Positions 47,582 to 56,636 of a stretch of 64,000 nucleotides of DNA are shown here, piece after piece. The notes beneath the pieces were generated by a model. That model did no database searches. It was not told where the DNA came from and saw nothing but the letters and a program-made list of their open reading frames with translations. Origin of the DNA: Lineus longissimus (lineage: Eukaryota; Nemertea; Pilidiophora; Heteronemertea; Lineidae); NCBI RefSeq assembly GCF_910592395.1, contig NC_088318.1, positions 9,488,349-9,552,348 of the forward strand, written 5' to 3'. Both the position numbers and the translations under genes were made by a program. Within the stretch, counting starts at the first letter, position 1. Each line of letters begins with the position of its first letter.

Positions 47582-48570
47582 GGTAGTTGATAAAGTATGG
47601 AATTAGTGAAACCTTGGAAACACTGATAAACCTTGTAATATTCAATGTAAACCATGGAATCACTGTGCAAATAGCGCGGGAAATCGGGTGCGTTCCTTCC
47701 ACGATTTATACCCTCCCAACTGACAGTCTCGTCCCAGCTGACTTTATTGATAGCAATTTGCCAGTTAGTTCAGAAGCCAACATTTTTAATGTGGAGGATG
47801 ACGTCATCAATTGGCAATGCGCTGTGGTCGTTAAAATATTTTATTTCTCTTCAATGGAAGCAAAAATTAGTTTTTATGATTGTTTTGTATTCCACAGACG
47901 ATAAAGTATTATGCTCGGTACTAGATGCACGAGATCATAGGACAAACACACACGTGAATAAAAAAAAACGCTTAGAACTGGTGACGTCACAAAGATCTCT
48001 GCATCCCTCGATGCGTACTGGAAGATGTAAGAAATCGCTCACGGCGAAGGAAATTTTCATCCGCAAACTTCGGTAATAAACATACATGACTAGGCTTCTT
48101 TTATTCATCGTTTGTTATAAAATATCAGTCAATCATAGACAATTAGGCCTAGACATAGTCGTCAACCTTATCCATGCATAATGCATGAGAGGCCCCCAAC
48201 TTCCCAAGCAACTCGTCTGATCGAAAAGGCCCCGCGTGGTGGTGGCGTATTTATAGGCGGAGCGCTATTGGTCCATATTATGGGTGTGTGGTGGGCGTGT
48301 CTTCCCATATTTGGGAGATCATTACTGTACACTGGAGGCGAGGTACAACTGGGTTGTTTTAAAATATAGACTATTGAATCGGATATGCGACAGATTTCTA
48401 AATTACCATAAAATTCCGATCTGATCATGTAAGAATAAGCTCCAAATGTTGATTCGTAACCACGTTAGGTTCGAATGGCATTATTTCATGTTTTTATGCA
48501 TTTTAAGGAGTGTTTCCAAGGTTTATCAGTGTTTCCAAGGTTTCACTAATTCCATACTTTATCACCTACC
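47582..48570. mobile_element. TIR element with 9 bp target duplication (989 bp)
   Basis: The left end GGTAGTTGATAAAGTATGG and on is inverted at the right end to 48570; the TIR is about 53 bp with one mismatch. CCTGAGATC stands directly on both sides (47573-47581 and 48571-48579) and occurs once in uninterrupted monomers, proving a 9 bp duplication. A 9 bp duplication with long TIRs fits Mutator-like or Merlin-like elements. A plus-strand frame of 105 codons (47587-47904) starts inside the TIR and resembles no transposase. Confidence 0.93.
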
Positions 48571-49565
48571 CCTGAGATCACCTGACCAAGGGGTACATGT
48601 GTACTTAATTTGTGATCAATAGTCATTGCGGTTAAGAAACGTGCCATAGTTACAGCCTAACGGCCAATTTATGCCATTTGACCTCTGTGACCTTGAAAAG
48701 TAGGTCAAATTAAAAACCTGCATTAAATACATATACTGTATGGTGGTTAGATGTACCCATGATATCAAATTGGTGGCAATTGGGCAAGAAGTTAAGGAAT
48801 AATCACATTTTTAAGATTTTTGGATTTTGCCCCCTGGTGGTCAAGTGGTGAATCATATTGGACCGAACTTTGGTCCCTGAGATCACCTGACTAAGGGGTA
48901 CATGCGTACCAAATTTGGGATCAATAGTCATGGCAGTTTAGAAACATGCCATAGTTGCATCCAAATGCCGTAATGTAATGGCCAATTTACGCCATTTGAC
49001 CTCTGTGACCTTGAAAAGTAGGTCAAATCAAAAATCCGTATCACGCGTATGATATGTGATGTATCGTTGCTAGGAGTACCTACCATAAATTTTTTATTGA
49101 AAACGGATCATTAATAAGAGACATATCACACTTTTTATATTTTCAGTTTTGACCCCCTGGTGGCCAAGTCATGAACCAGACCAGACCGAAATTCATGTCA
49201 GAGTACCTCTGACCTAGGGGGTCATGTGTACAAAGTTTCAAGTTCATAGCAGTAACGGTTAAGAAACGTGCCACAGGATACGACGGACGACGACGGACAC
49301 AGGGCTATTGTATAGACTCCCATTACGGTGAGCCAAAAAACAAATCACTAATAAGTGAGATATCACACTATTTATGTTTTCAGTTTTGGCCTCCTGGTGG
49401 CCAAGTCAAGAATCAGACTGTCAAAGGTCATCTGACCTAGGGGGGGTCATGCATACAAAGTTTTGAGTCCATAGCCCTAGCGGTCAGAAACGTGCCACTG
49501 TTTTTGAAATAGGATACGATGGACGACAGACAATGCGCTGTTGTCCAGTTGTATAGACTCACGTG
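48571..49565 (+). repeat. Monomer array with two complete 3' modules
   Basis: It continues the interrupted array. The first 3' module is at 49270-49337: ACGACGGACGACGACGGAC, TTGTATAGACTCCC, then TTACGGTGAGCCAAAAAA. One more monomer follows and ends with a second 3' module (TTGTATAGACTCACG) at 49505-49565. Two 3' ends in tandem suggest concatemer formation. Confidence 0.85.
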
Positions 49566-49734
49566 ACTCACAATGCCCCCCAATGGACATTTACTTTCTG
49601 GTAGGACTGTAGAAATTGCAAAAACTATTCTATACCGAGCTACTTACTCTCAAATTACTTCTCATGTATCCATTGTTATGGGCGGTTATTTCCGCATTAA
49701 TAGAGGTTGTCTCAAATAGACATTTTATGTCGTG

Positions 49735-50488
49735 TTATGACTCGAATAGACGTTTGGTGGCGCTCGTTTTAACGGAGACGTACCTGAAATAAACATATTG
49801 TTTCGTATCTCAAATAGACATACACTCAAATAGACGTTTGGTGGCGCTCGTATCTCAAATAGACGTATATATTGTCGTGTTTTCAGCTTTTTGTTAATAA
49901 CTCGAATAGACGTTTGGTGGCGCTTTTCCGCAAAATTGAAGTTCCCCAAACAGACGTTGTGTGGCGCTGGAATCAATTTTAACGACGGTAACAGCGATAT
50001 TGACATTATTATTGCGGTAAGCGGCGGCGTTATTGCATGTACTGCATGTACATTTGATGTACTTATGTATTGTCGGGAAATGCAGACAGCTAAATACACT
50101 GACAATCCAATTACAATTAAAATGAAATGATATTAAGTCTCGATTTTCCTTAGATACACGCGCAAATAGCCATGTGCACTGCTTAGAGCAATAACAATAA
50201 TATCGTTGTGGCAGATAAACCAATTCCAAACTTGCTCCAGAATTACCGCGCGCCAGCGCCACACAACGTCTATATGGGGAACTTTCATTTTTGCGGAAAG
50301 GCGACACCAAACGTCTATTTGAGTTATTAACAAAAAGCTGAAAACACAACAATATAATGTTTATTTGAGATACGAGTGCCACCAAACATCTATTTGAGTG
50401 TATGTCTATTTGAGATACGACACAATATATTTATTTCAGGTACGTCTCCGTTAAAACGAGCGCCACCAAACGTCTATTCGAGTCATAA
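49735..50488. mobile_element. Fold-back element with ~230 bp TIRs made of iterated motifs
   Basis: TTATGACTCGAATAGACG at 49735 is inverted to 50488, and the two arms match over about 230 bp with a roughly 290 bp centre. Within each arm AATAGACGTTTGGTGGCGCT recurs at about 49745, 49828 and 49905 in the left arm and inverted in the right. A further half-copy (CTCAAATAGACATTTTATG) lies just outside at 49711. No transposase. Minus-strand frames up to 163 codons here are artefacts of the arms. Confidence 0.9.
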
Positions 50489-51402
50489 AAATAAAATTAA
50501 AAAAACCCAAAAATTACATCAAATTCATCAATAAAGTCATTCCATTGGTGATTGATAATATTCTTTTGTAATTTCAGAAAGATAAGAAAATAAATCTTGA
50601 TGCTCTTTTTTCGTAACGGTAATTTTGACGAGGTTAAACAGTGCGCCTTTTGCACAAAATGGCACCGTTGTTGTCAGCGGTTTACACATGTAACATGCAA
50701 TGACATGTTTTCACGAGGAGATGTAATCTCTGAACCTATTCTTAGACTGTCTGAAACGAGCCGTCTTCGAAATCAAGTTGGTTTCGAAACGGCCTCCAAA
50801 TTCACTTGAGATTTTAACTAATTTCCATCTATCGATTTGGCTTTAAAATATGTTTTTCATCAACTGCTAAGGGTACTTGTTAACAACATGGTAGTGTTTT
50901 AAAAGCAATTCAGTCATGTTATGGTTTAAGCGCATGCACTGTGTTTATAACGTACTCGATACGAATACATTTTTTCTGAGTAATGGCCGCTGATGAGAGA
51001 GTTAAGATGGTAAAAGAAAGCTTCTTTGAAGGATTTTTTTCTTTTATCGTCTTAAGTTTTAAGACTATAGCTCGGTGTATAATGGTTTTTGGATTTTTTA
51101 CATGTACTCTCTGCCTACTGAAGTCGCTAAAATTTCACTATTCGAGACTCAAGGCGACCATCTTTCTCCTCTTTATTATTGGTACTGGTAGGCCTACTCC
51201 GATATATAGGTATCAACTCACTGTGACTACAGTGAATGCCCATTTAAAACCCTGGAGGCTGTTCTCTGGAAAACCAAGAACAGACTCCCGCCCTTGAAAT
51301 TCACTTTGTTTTGAAAAGGTTTCAAGTTCTAGGCTAGCCAAAGTCGTATTGAAAATCACTGGTTATGTCAGGATGTAGGCTAGCAGTAGGCCTAGTACTA
51401 TA
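50489..51402. other. HSF intron 1 segment, no gene assigned
   Basis: A plus-strand frame at 50983-51297 (104 codons, with a hydrophobic middle) is the most gene-like item, but it has no recognised homology, no splice context and opposite strand to HSF. I leave it unassigned. Confidence 0.4.
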
Positions 51403-51541
51403 GATCGATGCACTTGATTGGGAACAACGTTTACGAAGACTTCGCGTCACATCACGTTACACTAATGTAAAAATGCATGGTGACGTGACGACGATCAACA
51501 CCACGTTATGGAAACGTTGGTCCCAATCAAGTGCATGGATC
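51403..51541. mobile_element. Palindromic MITE, tandem copy 1
   Basis: The ends GATCGATGCACTTGATTGGG and CCCAATCAAGTGCATGGATC are inverted, and an inner GTCAC...GTGAC pair extends the fold. It lies about 260 bp from HSF exon 1. Confidence 0.85.
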
Positions 51542-51579
51542 TATCAAGTGCATGGATCTTGTAAGTAGGCCTAACTTTA

Positions 51580-51717
51580 GATCCATACACTTGATTGGGA
51601 CCAACGTTTACGAAGACGTCGCGTCTCGTCACGTTACAGTAATGTAAAATGCATGGTGACGTGATGACGGCCAACACTACGTCATGTAAACGTTGTTCCC
51701 AATCAAGTGCATGGATC
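51580..51717. mobile_element. Palindromic MITE, tandem copy 2
   Basis: It has the same structure as 51403-51541 at about 90% identity by eye, in the same orientation, with an extra TCAAGTGCATGGATCT end fragment between them (51544-51559). It ends 87 bp before the HSF exon 1 donor on the plus strand. Confidence 0.85.
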
Positions 51718-51804
51718 ATGAATCTAATTATATAGTTCCTAGAAAAAGACAAACAATGAATGATTGAACATCACAAAAAAAAGATAAATAAGACAGCAGT
51801 TTAC

Positions 51805-51912
51805 CGGGTCCCAGTATATCAAATTGTTTGTTGAAGGGTCTTCTACGAGAGTCCATAGCTTATTTAAGAAGGCAGGCACCGATCCAGCACCCATATCATT
51901 CTGTTGATGCAT
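51805..51912 (-). CDS. HSF: HSF coding exon 1: start of DNA-binding domain
   Basis: This exon has 36 codons from ATG at 51912 to a GTAAAC donor at 51804. After a short N-terminus rich in Gln, Asn and Gly it reads [15 protein letters not shown], the signature helix-1 region of the HSF winged-helix domain, and ends LIYWDP. The ATG lies one base after a possible acceptor (AG at 51915-51914 after a pyrimidine-rich stretch), so a non-coding 5' UTR exon may exist upstream. An in-frame upstream ATG (51954) would add residues unlike any HSF N-terminus, so 51912 is preferred. The exon joins exon 2 in phase 0 after a 14886 nt intron. Confidence 0.95.
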
Positions 51913-52237
51913 CCTGAGGACGAAATAAATGTAATATAGTTTATACACTACCACAAGTGTTCACCATTTGTATGCGATTGCGCAGCATTTCTGAGACGGT
52001 TTATTCTAAAATGAGACATATTGCATCCCTGTTCAGTCGGCTCATCGATCAATAGAAAGGTATTTTGCGGGTATGTTAGCGCTTTAACTGAGACTAATTT
52101 ACAATAGTGGTCTATTTGCCTAAACGGCAGTATCATAATTGTAAGAGAATTACCAAACCTTTTTACATATACCTGTCAAAGAGTAATTTCCTCCTTTTCG
52201 TCCGTAAATTTCTCCGAAGAAGTAATTCCGTATTTTG
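51913..52237. promoter_or_regulatory. Putative HSF/BOP1 bidirectional promoter
   Basis: Only 325 bp separate the HSF start codon (minus) from the BOP1 start codon (plus), so both 5' UTRs and core promoters must lie here, or partly overlap the first exons. I see no TATA box at a convincing place and no long CpG-rich stretch. A minus-strand GTATAT after ACAG at about 52173 could be the donor of a non-coding HSF first exon, matching the acceptor at 51914. A TTC-TCC-GAA-GAA run near 52209 resembles a heat shock element, but its spacing is three bases where the canonical site has two, so it is not called as one. Confidence 0.65.
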
Positions 52238-52315
52238 ATGGAAACAGTTACCGCTATGGCTTCCCACGTGAAACGAAAGTCCACACATGTGGAACTCGAA
52301 AAACCTTCTGATTTG
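52238..52315 (+). CDS. BOP1: BOP1 coding exon 1 (N-terminus)
   Basis: This is a 26-codon exon from ATG at 52238 to donor GTAATA at 52316. It codes a basic N-terminus (METVTAMASHVKRKSTHVE then LEKPSDL). The N-terminus of BOP1 is poorly conserved, so the assignment rests on position 325 bp from the divergent HSF start, a clean donor in phase 0 matching the phase-0 acceptor of exon 2, and a Lys/Arg cluster like that near the start of other BOP1 proteins. A later Met at codon 7 is an alternative start. The intron that follows is 6085 nt. Confidence 0.75.
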
Positions 52316-54778
52316 GTAATAACGTTTCACTTAACTTTGTATTTTGTATCATATTGTACCCACTTAGATAAAGTTGGGGTCGTACTTGTCTCAAATAAAT
52401 TGCATTTGGGCCGTTTTCGTGGGGGGGAAAAAGTTAATTGGTTTCATCCGACAATAGACACTGCGAAGATAAATTCGGCCTTCGGGCCATTTTCGATTTT
52501 GAAACGACCCTTAGGCTTTTCACAGGTAATGTTTGTTTACCATGGCAGCAAAATAAAAATATACAAGCTTATTCAAGCAATTTACTTGAGTTGTCCATGC
52601 TTTTCAATGGTTATGATATTTTGAACGCTTTTGGTGATGATTTGATTTAGTCCTAAAACATGACTTCGGCCTATGGTAAATTTACGCTGCCTGTGAAAAG
52701 GGTATTTTCAAAATGGCCAAAATTAATTTTCACATACGGTCTATAGCCGTGTTCACACCTTAAACATTTTCGGACCATTTTCTGTGGATCGTACCCGGTA
52801 AATCGCCCCCTCTCCCAACACTTGACTTACAGTAAATATGCACCAATTCACATTGCCCTGTATCGGTTTAACACCAACGCTAATATTATCAGTGCAGTGC
52901 CCTAGTAAGCGCGCAGCGCCTTTAGGTTGGGGGGAAACCCCCTAAACCCCCTGGTTGGGAATCTGCTATAGTTCCTTCCGCCAATTTTTTGTTTTGATAG
53001 ACAGTTTTCTCCGTGTATCTCTTTAGCAGTAACTCAACTCCATCATCATAATAACCGGCAAAGAAATGGACTATGTCCGGACTATCGTACTCTGGCACTC
53101 TGGCAGATTCTAATGTAAAGTGCAAGCTCTATTGAACTCGCGCAACTGTCGACATGGAGAGCCCCCCCCCCCCCACCCCGTCCTTCTGACATGTTTTAGC
53201 CAGTGCATTGGGGGAAGGCCCCTCAAACCCCCTATTAGCCTCTCAATAAGTCCTTCCGAGCTGCTTACCCCGGGGCGCTCGAGTGGAACCCCCAAAGCTT
53301 CATGATGGTGCAGTCCTTTGACACGTTTAACCCAGAGCGAGGAAGAGGTACTCCTTTGATGGTACCCTAACTCCAACCCTCAACCATCATTATCCTTCCT
53401 TTTTACTTGCATGATATTGGCAAGACTGCCAAGAGGTCGTACTGGTGGCTTCCTTGAGACAATTGCTTGTGGTCGTACCTGAGCAACCAATTCAAGGGGT
53501 CAGGGATCAGGTTTTTCCCCCACCAACATGTTGCCGAATGGTTAATGCATAAAAAATTTGTTGACAAGGGTTTTTGCAGGCCAAGAGACTGGAAGACACT
53601 TGACTCTTGAGGAACACCAGACTGATGAACAAAGAACCAGAGGAACATAGAATCCTCTTCATACCTGGGAGCATGAAAAGCGTGCTAGCGAATATTGATT
53701 ATTCTTTAGAAAAAACCAGAAGATCTGCAAAACCAATGGTACCCCATAAAAACATGCATTCCTCCTTAAGGTGTCTTCGGATCCCACCACGGCCCATGTG
53801 GAATTCGTTCAAAAGGTTAATTGAAATCTCAAAATAAAATTTTTTTTTTGGAACGCCTGCCCGTCTTTTGCTTCATTATTTCGGGATTATATCCATTTTA
53901 AGCATCTTTTGGATATTATTACTAAAGTCTCAAAAATCAAAACACATATGTCGGGGGGTAAACCCCCAGAAATTGAAGTTTGATTAAAAAACAGTGAGAA
54001 TAATCATGTGGTTCTCTCTCGGAGCTCAGAATAGTCGAGTTGCTTCATTTGCGCGTTTATCTCTTCTGGCGGCCATTTTAAGTCAAATTTAAGCCATTTG
54101 AAACGAATCCATGGACTTGAAAAAACATTGTTTACATTGGATACGTCGTATGCACGTTAACCATAGTAGCGCTTCGCAGAAAAGCCTTCGGCTATAACCA
54201 TTCATACTGCCATTACTCAAATACTGGCATCGTCGTTATATAACTAGAGCCATCTACGGGTGAAAGGGTAACTGTTCCGACAGGTCAAAGTCATACCTTC
54301 CAAGATGACTCAGCTCATGGAACATTATGAAATGAATGAATGGAGAGTAATAATTGAGAACGAAGTACCAAATTTTTATAGACATAGAGAACAAGAGTCT
54401 GGTCTGGGCCCCAGGCAGCCCCCTAGCTCCAGCCATAACTCCAAGGGTACAAATTCCAGGAAAAACAAACAGACACTCAGAAAATCAATCGCCGAAATCA
54501 TGGTGATAAGTGAAAAACAGAACTCGAGAGGCACATGATCAATCGCGGATTGCGCATGCATGACGGTAAGCGTTCTACCTGTGTCACTTTGAGCGACTTC
54601 AACATGTATGCAAACAGTGCATGCATAAATTCCAAAAACTAGTCGATACCAAGCTACTTACTCTCAAGTTACTCCTTATGTTTCCATTGACCATTGCATT
54701 GTACTCCAAATCAGATCACTAGTTAGAGCAAATCACTCAATACTCCAGTCGAAGGACCTGGCTGAATTTGATTCCTTA
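52316..54778. other. BOP1 intron 1, first part
   Basis: No exon found. Notable low complexity: AAACCCCCTAAACCCCCTGG at about 52935 and a C run at 53163-53178 with CCCCTCAAACCCCC near 53219. Several short frames here (for example 53403-53648 minus) have no support. Confidence 0.5.
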
Positions 54779-55297
54779 TTAGCTCACCATGTAGCAGTGT
54801 CCTGCGTCGTCGTCCGTATCCTCAAAAACAGTGGCACGTTTCTTAACCGCTAAGGCTATGTACTTGAAACTTTGTACACAGGACCCCCAGGTCAGGTGAC
54901 CTCTGACAATGAATTTCGGTCCGATCTGATTCTTGACTTGGCCACCAGGGGGCCAGAAGTGGAAACCTGAAAAGTGTGATTATCTCTCTTATGAGTGACT
55001 CATTTTCTATAAAAAAATTTATGGTAGGTTCTCCTAGCAAGGATACATCGCATCATATACAGGTTTTTGATTTGACCTAATTTTCAAGGCCACATAGGAC
55101 AAATGGCGTAAATTGGCCGTTTGAGTGTAACTATGGCACGTTTCTTAACCGCAAAAGCTATGAACTTGGAATTTGGTACACATGACTCCCTACGTCATGT
55201 CACCTCGGACACCGAATTTTGATCCGATCTGATTCTTGACTTGGCCACCAGAAGGCCAAAACTAAAGAAAGTAAACGGTGCAATATCTCGCTTATTA
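54779..55297 (-). repeat. Monomer element in reverse, interrupted by element copy 3
   Basis: It reads on the minus strand as monomers ending in a 3' module at 54779-54850 (AGCTCACC, CGTCGTCGTCCG, then GTGGCACGTTTCTTAACC). After the insertion at 55298-56087 it resumes at 56088 and reaches its 5' end at about 56243-56265 (GTGATCACAATGGCCCTTGG). It is thus a nearly complete two-to-three-monomer element with both termini. Confidence 0.88.
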
Positions 55298-56084
55298 TGA
55301 CTCCAGCTCCTCCACCTGGCAGCTGGAGTCAGTATTGTTTTCGCTCAGGTTTCTCGTCCAATCACGTGACCTCTCCAACACTCGATAATGCACTCTTTTC
55401 GTCCACATTTTAGGCCAATCTTCGGCATGAACATGAAGTCTAATAAGCGCAGTACTTAAATCAGATGTTTCTCTTGCCTTGAAAACATTCCTAATCCTGG
55501 GTAAAATCCATTGAGATTAGCCGTGTCAGGATGTTTTACGGAGAGGGAGGGCGTGCGGTAAGAAGAATGGCCAAAATGACGTCACGTTTTCCTGGCAATG
55601 CCTCTTGCCAGACTAGTCAAGCATTGGGAAAGCATCTTCAATTCAGACAACGTTAGAACTAGAAAAACGAATATGTTAATTTGCAAAAGTAAAAGCAGAT
55701 TTCACCACTAACCAGTCAAATCGGAATACGACGGCGCAAAATGTTCTCGCTTTCCTCCTGCTAAAAAAACCTTGTTGCCGCACTCCTATTTTAATTTATG
55801 CCCAGGAATATGATATGATCTGTTTTCACTTGTTTGTAATTGAATGGTATTCATATAACGAGATCAATAGTAGTGTTCCTTCAACCACCAGCAAGAGTGC
55901 ACGATACAAAGCCACTCGACACTTCTTCTCCATGAACAGATCCCATCGTTCAACTAGTCTTCTCTCCCCAGGTGCCTCACAGACCTTCAGGTTCCCATAC
56001 TCAAGACCAACTCTTACGATATCACCCTCAAAAGAACCCTGGAGTCATGAATTCACAGGTGCTCCTGTGAAATCTCAGTTCTAG
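55298..56084 (-). mobile_element. Hairpin-ended TIR-less element, copy 3 (complete)
   Basis: On the minus strand it runs from CTAGAACTGAG (56084) to the terminal hairpin TGACTCCAGCT / AGCTGGAGTCA (55298-55331, 11 bp perfect stem). The interrupted monomer normally reads CACTAATAAGCG; here the halves are CACTAA and TAATAAGCG. This fits either insertion at A|T with the element ending in TAA, or a 3 bp TAA duplication. Copy 2 favours the former. No coding frame of note. Confidence 0.9.
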
Positions 56085-56087
56085 TTA

Positions 56088-56265
56088 GTGACATGTTTTC
56101 GATGATATTTTTTGGTAGGTACTCCAAGCAACGATACATCACATGTCATACCGACTTTGGTTTGACATACCTATATACATGAAGCATGTTTCTTAAACAG
56201 GTTGAATTCTTTACCATCAATACGGTGATCACAATGGCCCTTGGCTGTTTCATTTCTTATTCCTT
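56088..56265 (-). repeat. 5' part of the reverse monomer element
   Basis: It continues the unit interrupted by copy 3 and ends with the decayed 5' hairpin. Beyond it, 56266-56636 shows repeated GTAAGTAAGACAATGGTA-like text near 56480-56550 but no gene. Confidence 0.8.
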
Positions 56266-56636
56266 CCCGATCCTTGGATGGTTATGGTTGGGGCCAGCAC
56301 ATCCCTTTATTGCCAATAATAACTGTATTTAGTCCTCACTAATGAATTACTGACTTAGCGCTCACATTTGTAGCAAGGAATAAGTTATTACATGAAAATG
56401 TGGAATAAGGAATAAGGAGCCAACTTCAAGTTTGTAATCCAAGGCAAGGGTTTGTTTACAAACAATGTGAATCCAGGTAATTTAGACAAAAAGTAAATAA
56501 GACAACGGTATTTTAGACAAAGTAAGTAAGACAATGGTAATCTAGACATGGTAATTTTAGGGGTGTAGGTCCCTATTGTTCTAAAATCCAATATGGCCAC
56601 CAGCCGCCATCTTAGATTTTTGCATTCCGCTCGTTA

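Larger units (their letters stand above)
735..51912 (-). other. HSF: Heat shock transcription factor gene span (partial, 5' part)
   Basis: Six minus-strand exons read in order as one HSF protein of 241 residues so far. Every junction has a GT donor and AG acceptor, and the phases join: exon 1/2 phase 0, 2/3 phase 1 (rebuilding a Tyr codon), 3/4 phase 0, 4/5 phase 2 (rebuilding an Arg codon), 5/6 phase 0. HSF is the nuclear factor that trimerises on stress and binds inverted nGAAn repeats to activate chaperone genes. Present here are the winged-helix DNA-binding domain (residues about 11-114), a short linker and HR-A/B. The C-terminal HR-C and activation domain must lie left of position 1. Whether it is closer to vertebrate HSF1 or HSF2 cannot be judged; most invertebrates have a single HSF of this type. 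No stop or frameshift was seen, so the gene looks intact. Confidence 0.96.

Noticed and set aside
49894-50385. 163-codon minus frame
   Set aside because: It lies across the arms and centre of the fold-back element and contains the iterated motif in translation.
50983-51297. 104-codon plus frame with hydrophobic middle
   Set aside because: Not recognised, no promoter or splice context, and simple AT-rich composition can give such a frame by chance.
52200-52230. Heat shock element in the HSF/BOP1 promoter
   Set aside because: TTC and GAA units are present but spaced by three bases, not two, so the canonical nGAAn inverted array is not met.
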